A DNA stretch of 64,000 nt. Source: Streptomyces calvus. GTDB taxonomy: Bacteria > Actinomycetota > Actinomycetes > Streptomycetales > Streptomycetaceae. Each line of letters begins with the position of its first letter. Position 1 is the first letter of the stretch. The stretch is from positions 121,071 to 185,070 of the forward strand of contig NZ_VCNP01000017.1 in assembly GCF_006782915.1 (NCBI RefSeq), read 5' to 3'. Positions 1 to 8,119 of the stretch are shown here, piece by piece. A model generated the notes under the pieces. That model made no database searches. It saw nothing but the letters and a program-made list of their open reading frames with translations, and had not been told where the DNA came from. Both the position numbers and the translations under genes were made by a program.

Positions 1-1324
1 GTGCTTCCGGCCCGGAAGCGTCATCACCAGCGTGCGAGAGCACTTGAGGGAGGGGAGAGACGAGACCGGCGACGCAGGCGACGTCGTCGGACGGCCGGAA
101 CGGGTTGTGCCGGATCACCAGGTCGAGCCCGGGCAGCGGTGCACCGGACGGGCCGTTCACGGCGAGCCAGGCGGGGTCGCGCACGATGTCGAATTCGGGA
201 TGGGCGGCCCGCCACCGCTGGGACAGACCGGTGCGCAGCAGACGGTGGACCTCGACACCGCGGTGGAGTTCCTTGCGGAGGTTCTCCCGCCGGGAATTGG
301 TGATGTGCAGGCCCAGCGACAGCTTGAGCATGGCGGGAGCGCCGGTCCGGTGGACGGTGCGCACGGAGGAGGTGGGGTACCAGGGGGCGCCGTGACTGCC
401 GAGGTCGCGGAGCAGCCCGGCGGCCAGCAGGGCGGCGAACTCGGGGCGGTGGCGGACCTGGCGGAGTTGCCAGGGGTGTACGGGAAGGGCCACGAACCCG
501 TCCGGCAGGGGCAGTTCGGCTCCGGCGAGCCGTGCCGTGAGCAGGGCCGCGGGGACTCGGCGTCCGCGCTCCGTCCAGGCGGAGTCGGTGGCGAGCAGGG
601 AGGGAGCGACAGCCACCCAGTGCAGGGGGAAGGTACCGCGCAGCTCGGGTGAGTAGCGCTGCGCCTCGACGTCGGAGAGACCTTCGCGGCTCTTCGGGGC
701 CGGGTGCAGCGGATGGCCCAGGACGAGTGCCTGCTCGGCGGCGAGGAAGAGGTCGGGAGGGTCGGCCGGGTTCGCCCGTCGGTCGGTGATGAAGCGGGCG
801 ACGCGCCGGACGGAGTCGGCGACACGTGAAACGAGGTCGGCGCCGTCGCCGAGTGTGGGAACGGAGGACGAGGTGCCAGTGGTGTACGGCGGTTCGAGGG
901 CCGGTGTGGGTCGGGTGCGGGGCGCAGCCGCATGCTGGAGGCCGGTGCTTTCCCTGCTCAGAAGGGCTGCGAGCAGGGCGGCGTCGACGGGTGGGGCGGT
1001 GGTCCGGGCGTCGGCCAACTGCGGGAGGCCGAAGCGGTGCCAACCCGTCGGGGACCAGTACCGGACGGGAACCAGCAGGGTCGTGCCGCTGGACGGAAGA
1101 GGGATGCACAGGAGGTCGCCGTCCGGCGGGGCAAGGCCGGTCTCCCGCGCCCAGCAGCGCAGCAGGTTCTCCGTGGCCGCGGCTTGGGCCGCCCTCTGGG
1201 GGTCGGGGTCCTCCAGGGGACACCCTCGAAAAGCCGGGAGCCGTTCGGTGCCGGGCCGTTCCCGGCCCTGGTGCGGAAGCACAGGGTGAGTGAGGTCGGC
1301 CGGAGCGGGGGCGGTGGGGTGCAA
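1..1324 (-). CDS. IucA/IucC family NIS siderophore synthetase (partial, N-terminal part)
   Basis: This frame stays open to the window edge, so the C-terminus is missing; 441 codons are visible. The translation carries hallmarks of NRPS-independent siderophore synthetases: PVRYWSPTGWHRFG near residue 90, LGHPLHPAPKSREGL near residue 200, the HPWQ motif near residue 285, and LSLGLHITNSRREN near residue 340. Enzymes of this family adenylate a carboxylate (usually citrate or a hydroxamate acid) and condense it with an amine or alcohol in the cytoplasm. The likely start is TTG at 1324, because GAGGA sits 6 nt upstream (1331-1335) and an in-frame stop lies at 1334-1336. GTG at 1282 is the alternative. 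No iron-box-like operator was recognised upstream. The family is clear; the substrate cannot be read from this fragment. Confidence 0.9.
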   Translation of the reverse strand, partial: MHPTAPAPADLTHPVLPHQGRERPGTERLPAFRGCPLEDPDPQRAAQAAATENLLRCWARETGLAPPDGDLLCIPLPSSGTTLLVPVRYWSPTGWHRFGLPQLADARTTAPPVDAALLAALLSRESTGLQHAAAPRTRPTPALEPPYTTGTSSSVPTLGDGADLVSRVADSVRRVARFITDRRANPADPPDLFLAAEQALVLGHPLHPAPKSREGLSDVEAQRYSPELRGTFPLHWVAVAPSLLATDSAWTERGRRVPAALLTARLAGAELPLPDGFVALPVHPWQLRQVRHRPEFAALLAAGLLRDLGSHGAPWYPTSSVRTVHRTGAPAMLKLSLGLHITNSRRENLRKELHRGVEVHRLLRTGLSQRWRAAHPEFDIVRDPAWLAVNGPSGAPLPGLDLVIRHNPFRPSDDVACVAGLVSPLPQVLSHAGDDASGPEA

Positions 1325-2101
1325 GGCGGGTCCTCAGGGAGTGGTTCCGGGGAACGCGGTGCCGGAGCAGGCGTGGGCTACGGGCACGGCCGACGGGCGG
1401 TCTCGGATCTGCCGGCCGCGGCCCGACCGGGAGGTGAGAGGCGAACGGCCGCGGCTGTGCGGCCTCGGACGTGCCTCAGCCTCAGCCGGCCCGCGCCTGG
1501 ACCGCCGCCTGGTGGACGTGCGGAGGTGGGCTCGCGTCGATGAGCGGCACGCCCGCGACGGCCACGCCGCGCACCCGCCCGGCAGCCAGTGGCAGGGCCC
1601 CGGCGCGACGGTCCGCCGCGGCGGACCGGCCGTGCGCCCCGCCCTCAGCCACCGGAGAGGCGTCCACCGGCGGCACGGCAGTGCCTTCCACCGTCCGCCC
1701 GGTACACGCTGTCCGATCCGTTGGTTCCGCCATCGTGCTCCGCCCTCCGCCGTGCGGCCGCCCGGCCGCGGCCACGGGGCTCCGCACGCAGGTGGGCGGA
1801 CCCCATCGCTACCAACCCCGGACCGCTCGCCGGGTTACGGTCGCGCTGCGGTCCCTGCCCCTCCCGGTCCGCGGTGACAGGGCGGGCCCACGGCCTCAAA
1901 ACGGCCGAACTACGGACGATTGGCCAGGTCAGGCGGCTTGTAGCCGAACCGTTGCCGTTCCGTCGGACGTCCCCCACAGCCAGCGCATAGTGTGTGGTGC
2001 CGTTCCCGAAGGCCGCGGGAGTGCCTGCGAGTTCCGTGTCGGATCCAGGCGGGTCCGCGGCCGAAAGCGCCATGTTCGTTCATTTCAGGGGGAGTCAGAT
2101 C
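1325..2101. other. intergenic region between divergent genes
   Basis: About 780 bp separate the minus-strand siderophore synthetase from the plus-strand lipoprotein peptidase. Apart from the weak small ORF at 1482-1733, I see no convincing gene, tRNA or riboswitch. Promoters for both flanking genes must lie here, but no clear -35/-10 pair was identified. Confidence 0.5.
1482..1733 (-). CDS. possible small ORF, unknown function
   Basis: An 83-codon frame starts at ATG 1733 with GGAG 5 nt upstream and has mostly G/C third positions, which is why it is listed. The predicted protein is Ala/Gly/Val/Pro-rich, with no recognisable domain, signal peptide or membrane segment. It lies on the same strand as the siderophore synthetase and ends about 160 bp before its start, so it could be a leader gene, a remnant or chance. 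In GC-rich DNA a frame this short is weak evidence. Confidence 0.25.
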   Translation of the reverse strand: MAEPTDRTACTGRTVEGTAVPPVDASPVAEGGAHGRSAAADRRAGALPLAAGRVRGVAVAGVPLIDASPPPHVHQAAVQARAG

Positions 2102-3322
2102 ATGCGATCCATACGGCCGTCGTCCACCGCTCACCGAGGGGGGAGGACGCGCCGCAGGACCTCCCCCGTGCTGGCCGCCATCGCGCTCGTCTCGGCGCTC
2201 GCCCTCACGACCACCGCCTGCGAGTCGGGAGACACCGACGCGAGCGCCGACGCCTCCGCCACAGCCGGTACCGACGACGGCAAGCTCAAGATCCCGGACG
2301 ACATCAAGGACCGGCTCAAGGAGCACGGGATCGACATCGACAAGTGGCGGGACGGCGCCTGGAAGGACTGGGACAAGGACAAGTGGCTCAGGGAGGCCAA
2401 GGACTACGTCAACCCGATCATCGAGGACCTGTGGGACCCGGACCGCATGCGGGACGCCGAGGAACCCGACCAGGGGGTCGACGAGAACGACATCTCCGGT
2501 GACCAGGGCGTGACCGACCCCACGCCGGAACCGGTGCAGGCGGCGGCCGTTCCGCCGTCGTACCACACCAGCGCGCCCGCCGCGGGCAAGGTGTTCTTCG
2601 ACTCGCCCGAGGGCACCATGGTCTGCTCGGCGACGGTCGTGCAGGACCCGGCCAACCCCGGCAAGTCCAACATGGTGTGGACGGCCGGCCACTGCGTGCA
2701 CGCGGGCAAGAAGGGCGGCTGGTACCGCAACATCGCCTTCGTGCCGTCGTACAACGACGCGGGCAGGTCGGCCAAGGAGCTGGAGAGCGCCACCAAGGAG
2801 GAGATCGCCCCGTACGGCGTCTGGTGGGGTGACTGGGCGCAGACCTCCGACCAGTGGATCGAGCAGGGCGGCTCCACCGGCGGTGACGGCGCCTCGTACG
2901 ACTTCGCCGTCATCCATGTCACGCCGGAGAAGGGCGGTGACGGCAAGTCGCTGGAGGAGACGGTCGGTTCGGCGCTCCCGGTGGACTTCAACGCCCCCGC
3001 CGTGCCGAAGGTGAAGGAGATGACGGCGATCGGCTACCCGGCCGCTCCGCCGTACGACGGGCAGACGCTGTACCGCTGCCAGGACCGGCCCGGCCGGCTG
3101 TCGATCAGTTCCTCCGACCCGACGATGTACCGCATCGGGTGCAGCATGACGGCGGGTTCGTCCGGCGGCGGCTGGGTCGCCGCGGGCTCGGACGGCAAGC
3201 CCGCGCTGGTGTCCAACACCTCGATCGGCCCGGTGACCTCCGGCTGGCTCGCCGGTCCGCGGCTGGGTGAGGACGCCAAGGGCGTGTACGACTCGGTCAG
3301 CGAGAAGTTCGCCGGCCAGTGA
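2102..3322 (+). CDS. trypsin-like serine peptidase lipoprotein (first of tandem pair)
   Basis: The 406-residue product has an Arg-rich N-terminus (RTRRRTS), a hydrophobic segment and a lipobox-like LTTTAC with Cys about residue 40, so it is predicted to be exported and lipid-anchored. A charged, Trp-rich spacer (residues 60-130) precedes a chymotrypsin-fold domain. The catalytic triad is readable: His in WTAGHC (about 196), Asp in SYDFAV (about 267) and Ser in GSSGGG (about 354). The start chosen is ATG 2102, with AGGGGGAG about 7 nt upstream; an in-frame upstream extension to 1994 would lack a signal peptide at its N-terminus. It is followed after 131 bp by a close paralogue. Substrate unknown. 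Confidence 0.9.
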   Translation: MRSIRPSSTAHRGGRTRRRTSPVLAAIALVSALALTTTACESGDTDASADASATAGTDDGKLKIPDDIKDRLKEHGIDIDKWRDGAWKDWDKDKWLREAKDYVNPIIEDLWDPDRMRDAEEPDQGVDENDISGDQGVTDPTPEPVQAAAVPPSYHTSAPAAGKVFFDSPEGTMVCSATVVQDPANPGKSNMVWTAGHCVHAGKKGGWYRNIAFVPSYNDAGRSAKELESATKEEIAPYGVWWGDWAQTSDQWIEQGGSTGGDGASYDFAVIHVTPEKGGDGKSLEETVGSALPVDFNAPAVPKVKEMTAIGYPAAPPYDGQTLYRCQDRPGRLSISSSDPTMYRIGCSMTAGSSGGGWVAAGSDGKPALVSNTSIGPVTSGWLAGPRLGEDAKGVYDSVSEKFAGQ

Positions 3323-3453
3323 CCGACGTGCCCGGTCCCGGGTACGGCCGCGCGCCCGGGACCGGGCCGGGCGGCGACGCCGGACGTCGCCGCCCGAGCG
3401 GAAGATGCACGCGCGGCAGGACATTTATTCGCCACAACGGGGGTCATCGCACC

Positions 3454-4662
3454 ATGCGTTCCACTCGTACGTCCGCTCCGCTCAGGCGTGGACGTCGCAC
3501 CGTCCTCACCGCCACCGGCCTCGTCGCCGTCCTGGCGCTCACCGCGACCGCGTGCGGCGGTTCCGAGGAGGACAAGGCGAGCGGCAAGCCCGACGCCGGC
3601 ACCTCGCAGGCCGCCGACAGCGACGGCGGCAAGGTCCGGATCCCGTCCGACATAGCGGACAAGCTCAAGGAGCACGGGATCGACGCCGACCAGTGGAAGA
3701 ACGGCGGCTGGGAGGACTGGGACAAGGACAAGTGGCTCAGGGAGGCCAAGGACTTCGTCAACCCGGTGATCGAGGGCCTGTGGAAGCCGGAGCGGATGCG
3801 TTCCGCCGAGGAGGCGGACAAGACCGTCACGACCAAGGACGCCTCGGCGGCCCAGGGCGTCAGTGACCCGGAGCCGGCCCCGGTCGAGGCCCAGGCCGAG
3901 AAGACGCCGTACCACGAGAACGCGGCCCCGGTCGGCAAGGTGTTCTTCGACTCCCCCGACGGCCCGAGCGTCTGCTCCGGCACCGTGATCAAGGACGTCA
4001 ACCACCCGGGCAAGTCCAACCTGGTCTGGACGGCCGGGCACTGCGTCCACGCCGGCGGCAACGGCGGCTGGTACCGCAACCTGGTCTTCGTCCCCGCCTA
4101 CAACGACCTCGGCAAGTCCGAGGCGGAGCTCGGCAACGCCAACGCGTCCGAGATCGCGCCCTACGGCAACTGGTGGGCGGACTGGGCCTCCACCTCCAAC
4201 GGCTGGATCCAGGGCGGCTCGGAGACGGGCGGCGACGGAGCGGCGTACGACTACGCCGTGCTGCACGTGAAGCCGGAGCAGGGCAGCAAGTCACTGGAGG
4301 AGACCGTCGGCGCCGCGCTCGACGTGGACTTCTCCGCCCCGTCCGCGGCCGAGGCGGGCGAGATGGGCGCCTGGGGCTACCCGGCCGCGCCGCCCTACAA
4401 CGGCCTGCAGATGTTCAAGTGCCTCGACGCCCCGGGCCGCTTCTCCCTCAGCACCGGCCTGCCGACGATGTACCGCATCGGCTGCACCATGACCGGCGGC
4501 TCGTCCGGCGGCGGCTGGTTCCGGGTGCTCGACGGCAAGACGGTGCTGGTCTCCAACACCTCGATCGGCCCGACCGACAACACCTGGCTGGCGGGCCCGC
4601 AGCTGGGCCGGGACGCCGAGGCGCTGTACCAGAACATGAGCAAGACCTACGGCGGTCAGTGA
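3454..4662 (+). CDS. trypsin-like serine peptidase lipoprotein (second of tandem pair)
   Basis: A 402-residue paralogue of the preceding gene with the same layout: Arg-rich N-terminus, signal segment ending in LTATAC (Cys about 34), the conserved spacer block containing WDKDKWLREAKD, and a peptidase domain with His in WTAGHC (about 195), Asp in AYDYAV (about 266) and Ser in GSSGGG (about 351). ATG 3454 follows an AACGGGGG ribosome binding site. The shared spacer and the paired arrangement indicate tandem duplication. Transcription probably ends at the C14/G14 hairpin just downstream, which separates it from the convergent hflX. It is presumably surface-attached; the target protein is unknown. 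Confidence 0.9.
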   Translation: MRSTRTSAPLRRGRRTVLTATGLVAVLALTATACGGSEEDKASGKPDAGTSQAADSDGGKVRIPSDIADKLKEHGIDADQWKNGGWEDWDKDKWLREAKDFVNPVIEGLWKPERMRSAEEADKTVTTKDASAAQGVSDPEPAPVEAQAEKTPYHENAAPVGKVFFDSPDGPSVCSGTVIKDVNHPGKSNLVWTAGHCVHAGGNGGWYRNLVFVPAYNDLGKSEAELGNANASEIAPYGNWWADWASTSNGWIQGGSETGGDGAAYDYAVLHVKPEQGSKSLEETVGAALDVDFSAPSAAEAGEMGAWGYPAAPPYNGLQMFKCLDAPGRFSLSTGLPTMYRIGCTMTGGSSGGGWFRVLDGKTVLVSNTSIGPTDNTWLAGPQLGRDAEALYQNMSKTYGGQ

Positions 4663-4676
4663 TCCGCGCATGACGA

Positions 4677-4710
4677 AGGCCCCCCCCCCCCCCGGGGGGG
4701 GGGGGGGCCT
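4677..4710. terminator. C14/G14 perfect palindrome, bidirectional terminator
   Basis: Fourteen C (4680-4693) are followed directly by fourteen G (4694-4707), flanked by AGG and CCT, giving a 17+17 bp perfect inverted repeat with no spacer. It lies between convergent genes (peptidase + and hflX -), where a bidirectional terminator is expected. The homopolymer length is prone to sequencing error. Confidence 0.65.
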
Positions 4711-4729
4711 CGGTACTGCCGGGGGCCGG

Positions 4730-6223
4730 TCAGCCGGCCGGGGTGAGAACGTACGGCGTGAGTTCCGCCGCGAGTTCCTCGTGGACCCGCACCTTGAGCA
4801 GGGTGCCCTCCGCGGTGTGCTCCTCGGAGACCACCTCGCCCTCGTCATGGGCGCGGGCGACCAGCTTGCCGTGGGTGTACGGCACGAGCGCCTCGATCTC
4901 CACCGACGGGCGGGGCAGCTCGTTGTCGATCAGCGCGAGCAGTTCCGCGATGCCCTGGCCGGTGCGGGCCGAGACGGCGATCGAACGCTTCTCCACCCGC
5001 AGCAGGCGCTGGAGCGTCAGCGGGTCGGCCGCGTCGGCCTTGTTGATCACCACGATCTCGGGCACACCGGTGGCGCCGACGTCCCTGATCACCTCGCGCA
5101 CGGCGGCCAGCTGCTCCTCCGGGACCGGGTGCGAACCGTCCACCACGTGGAGGATCAGGTCGGAGTCGCCGACCTCCTCCATGGTGGAGCGGAACGCCTC
5201 GACCAGGTGGTGCGGCAGGTGCCGGACGAAGCCGACGGTGTCGGCCAGCGTGTACAGCCGTCCGCTCGGGGTCTCGGCCCGGCGCACGGTCGGGTCGAGG
5301 GTCGCGAACAGGGCGTTCTCGACCAGCACACCCGCGCCCGTGAGGCGGTTGAGCAGGGACGACTTGCCTGCGTTGGTGTAGCCCGCGATGGCCACGGACG
5401 GCACCTTGTTGCGCCTGCGCTCCTGGCGCTTGATCTCGCGGCCGGTCTTCATCTCCGCGATCTCACGGCGCATCTTCGCCATCTTCTCGCGGATCCGGCG
5501 CCGGTCCGTCTCGATCTTGGTCTCACCGGGACCACGGGTGGCGAGGCCGCCGCCCTTGCCGCCGCCCATCTGCCGGGACAGCGACTGACCCCAGCCGCGC
5601 AGTCGCGGCAGCATGTACTGCATCTGCGCGAGTGCGACCTGCGCCTTGCCCTCTCGGGACTTGGCGTGCTGGGCGAAGATGTCGAGGATCAGCGCCGTGC
5701 GGTCGATGACCTTGACCTTGACGACGTCCTCGAGGTGGATCAGCTGGCCCGGGCTGAGCTCACCGTCGCAGATGACGGTGTCCGCGCCCGTCTCCAGCAC
5801 GATGCCGCGCAGTTCCTCGGCCTTGCCGGAGCCGATGTAGGTCGCCGCGTCCGGCTTGTCGCGGCGCTGGATCACGCCGTCGAGGACGAGCGCACCGGCC
5901 GTCTCCGCGAGGGCGGCGAGCTCCGCGAGGGAGTTCTCCGCGTCCTGCACGGTTCCCGAGGTCCACACACCGACGAGGACGACGCGCTCCAGACGGAGCT
6001 GCCGGTACTCGACCTCGGTGACGTCCTCGAGTTCGGTCGACAGACCCGCGACCCGGCGGAGGGCCGCACGCTCCGAGCGGTCGAACTGGTCGCCGTCCCG
6101 CTCCGAGTCGGTGTCGAGGCTCCAGGCGACGTCCTCTTCCATCAGGGCATCGGCCCGAAGACCCTCGGGGTAGGTGTGCGCGAGGCGCTTGGTGTCCTGG
6201 GAAGGGGAAGAAGAGGAGGTCAT
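4730..6223 (-). CDS. hflX: GTPase HflX, ribosome-associated
   Basis: The 497-residue protein has the HflX layout: an N-terminal nucleotide-binding-like domain (TYIGSGKAEEL), the Gly-rich linker region (GGGKGGGLATRGPGE) and a GTPase domain with P-loop GYTNAGKSS (about residue 280), switch DTVGFVRHLP and the NKAD specificity motif. HflX binds the 50S subunit and rescues or splits stalled and hibernating ribosomes. The start is ATG 6223, with AAGGACC just upstream; the frame extends in-frame to 6358 but that extension lacks typical family sequence. It is convergent with the peptidase pair and follows the M1 peptidase on the same strand. Confidence 0.95.
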   Translation of the reverse strand: MTSSSSPSQDTKRLAHTYPEGLRADALMEEDVAWSLDTDSERDGDQFDRSERAALRRVAGLSTELEDVTEVEYRQLRLERVVLVGVWTSGTVQDAENSLAELAALAETAGALVLDGVIQRRDKPDAATYIGSGKAEELRGIVLETGADTVICDGELSPGQLIHLEDVVKVKVIDRTALILDIFAQHAKSREGKAQVALAQMQYMLPRLRGWGQSLSRQMGGGKGGGLATRGPGETKIETDRRRIREKMAKMRREIAEMKTGREIKRQERRRNKVPSVAIAGYTNAGKSSLLNRLTGAGVLVENALFATLDPTVRRAETPSGRLYTLADTVGFVRHLPHHLVEAFRSTMEEVGDSDLILHVVDGSHPVPEEQLAAVREVIRDVGATGVPEIVVINKADAADPLTLQRLLRVEKRSIAVSARTGQGIAELLALIDNELPRPSVEIEALVPYTHGKLVARAHDEGEVVSEEHTAEGTLLKVRVHEELAAELTPYVLTPAG

Positions 6224-6382
6224 TGGGTCCTTACGTCGTTGGGAAACCGTCTGCGGCGACGGACCGGGTCCGGGGACCTTTCCGTCACTGTGCACAACGT
6301 CCGGGGGCCCCGGGAGATTCCCGTGTCCCGCGTTGTGCGAACCCGACGATGGTCGCACGGCGCGGCCCGTCCGGTCACCGTG

Positions 6383-7987
6383 TTATTCCCCGCTCCCGTC
6401 CGGTCGATGCGGGCCCGTGCCCGACGGGAGGTCGGCACGGTGCTCGCGCGTGCCGGGCCGCGGGTCGGGGGTGGCGGCCCGGGCCGTGGACGTCCACTCC
6501 GGGTGGCCCGGCATGGGCGGGGTCTTCGCCCCGTACAGCCAGGGGTGCAGGAAGTCGGTCAGGTCGCGTCCGGCGGTCTCGGATGCCAGGCGGACGAAGT
6601 CGGAGGTCGTGGCCGTGCCGTCGCGGTGGCGCGTGACCCACGCGCGTTCCAGGCGCTCGAAGGCGCTGCGGCCGATCTCCTGGCGCAGCGCGTACAGCAC
6701 GAGGGCGCCGCCGGCGTAGACGTTGGGCCGGAAGATGCCGGTCCTGCGGCCCGGCTCCGGGGCCTTCGGCGCGGCGGGCGGTCCGCCGTCGGCGCGCCAG
6801 CCGTCGGACGCCTCGTACGCGGCCTTCATCCGGGCTTCGAGCGAGCGACCGCCCCGCTCCTGCGCGTACAGGACCTCGTACCAGGTGGCGTGTCCCTCGT
6901 TGAGCCACAGGTCGGACCAGGTGCGGGGGCTGACGCTGTTGCCGAACCACTGGTGCGCCAGCTCGTGCACCATGATCGACTCGACGTACCAGGCGGGGTG
7001 GGCGGGGTCGGTGAACAGGCCGTGTTCGAAGAGGGAGAGCGTCTGGGTCTCCAGCGCGAAGCCGGTGGACGCATCGGCCACGAGCAGCCCGTAGGTGGCG
7101 AACGGGTAGCGCCCGACTCGCTTCTCCATCCAGGAGATCTGCGCGGGGGTCTTCGCCAGCCACGGCTCGAGCGCCGCGCGGTGCTCGGTGGGGACGACGT
7201 CCCGCAGGGGCAGGCCGTGCGGGCCGGTGCGGCGCGGCACCGCGGAACGGCCGATGGACACCTGGGCCAGTTCGGTGGCCATGGGGTGCAGGGTGCGGTA
7301 CGTCCAGGTGGTGGCGCCGCGTGTGCGGTCGACTCCGGCGGGCAGTCCGTTGGCGACGGCGGTGTGGCCGTCGGGGGCGGTGATCCGGAAGGTGAAGTCC
7401 GCCTTGTCAAAGGGGTGGTCGTTGCAGGGGAACACCAGGTGGGCGGCGTCGGCCTGGTTGGCCAGGGCGAGTCCGTCCGCGGTGCGCACCCAGCCGCCCT
7501 CCCCGCTTGCGGCCACCGGGTCGCTGGTGTGCCGCACGGTGATGCGCGTCCAGCGGCCCTCGTCCAGGTCGTCCTCGGGGGTGATCACGAGGTCCTCGCC
7601 GGCGCTGGTGAAGGCGGCCGGTTCGCCGTCGACGTCGACCGAGTGGACCGTGCCGTGGGCGAAGTCGAGGTTGATCCGTTCCAGGTCGGCGGTGGTGCGG
7701 GCCTCCAGGGTGGTGACGGCCCGCAGGGGCCTGTCGTTGCGGCCCGGGTAGTCGAGGGCGATGTCGTACGACAGCACGTCGTATCCGGGGTTGCCCAGGT
7801 GGGGGAAGAGGCGGTCGCCGATGCCCAGCGGGACGACGGGGGCGCCGGCGGCGACCAGGCAGACGGAGACGGCGGAGGCGAGCACGGCCGTGGCGGCGCG
7901 TCGGCGGCCTGCGTGGCCGGTGCCCGCGCGGCGGATCCGGTGGGGGGCCTGACCGCTCGGGGCGTGTCGGTGGGGGGAGGGCGGCAT
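6383..7987 (-). CDS. M1 family zinc metallopeptidase (aminopeptidase)
   Basis: The 534-residue protein contains the gluzincin signature HELAHQWFG followed 18 residues later by NEGHATWYE, supplying the two His and the Glu that bind zinc plus the catalytic Glu. The N-terminus has an Arg-rich stretch and a hydrophobic segment (about residues 32-55), so it is likely exported or membrane-anchored. An N-terminal beta domain of the M1 type precedes the peptidase. It is shorter than PepN-type enzymes (about 850 aa), as usual for the short secreted actinobacterial class. The ATG at 7987 has only a weak ribosome binding site. It lies downstream of rshA on the same strand. Confidence 0.9.
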   Translation of the reverse strand: MPPSPHRHAPSGQAPHRIRRAGTGHAGRRRAATAVLASAVSVCLVAAGAPVVPLGIGDRLFPHLGNPGYDVLSYDIALDYPGRNDRPLRAVTTLEARTTADLERINLDFAHGTVHSVDVDGEPAAFTSAGEDLVITPEDDLDEGRWTRITVRHTSDPVAASGEGGWVRTADGLALANQADAAHLVFPCNDHPFDKADFTFRITAPDGHTAVANGLPAGVDRTRGATTWTYRTLHPMATELAQVSIGRSAVPRRTGPHGLPLRDVVPTEHRAALEPWLAKTPAQISWMEKRVGRYPFATYGLLVADASTGFALETQTLSLFEHGLFTDPAHPAWYVESIMVHELAHQWFGNSVSPRTWSDLWLNEGHATWYEVLYAQERGGRSLEARMKAAYEASDGWRADGGPPAAPKAPEPGRRTGIFRPNVYAGGALVLYALRQEIGRSAFERLERAWVTRHRDGTATTSDFVRLASETAGRDLTDFLHPWLYGAKTPPMPGHPEWTSTARAATPDPRPGTREHRADLPSGTGPHRPDGSGE

Positions 7988-8119
7988 GCGTCACGGCTAT
8001 CAGCGCATGCGTGTGTCGCGACGACGGCGCGCTCCCACCCCACCCGATCGGATCATCACACCGCCATGTCGGTACGCCGAGCGCCCGACGCCCTCCACGG
8101 GCGCTACCGGGAAGCGGCG

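Noticed and set aside
24..1223. 399-codon minus-strand frame over the siderophore gene
   Set aside because: Arg/Pro-rich with no family match; the IucA/IucC frame on the same strand carries all the conserved motifs.
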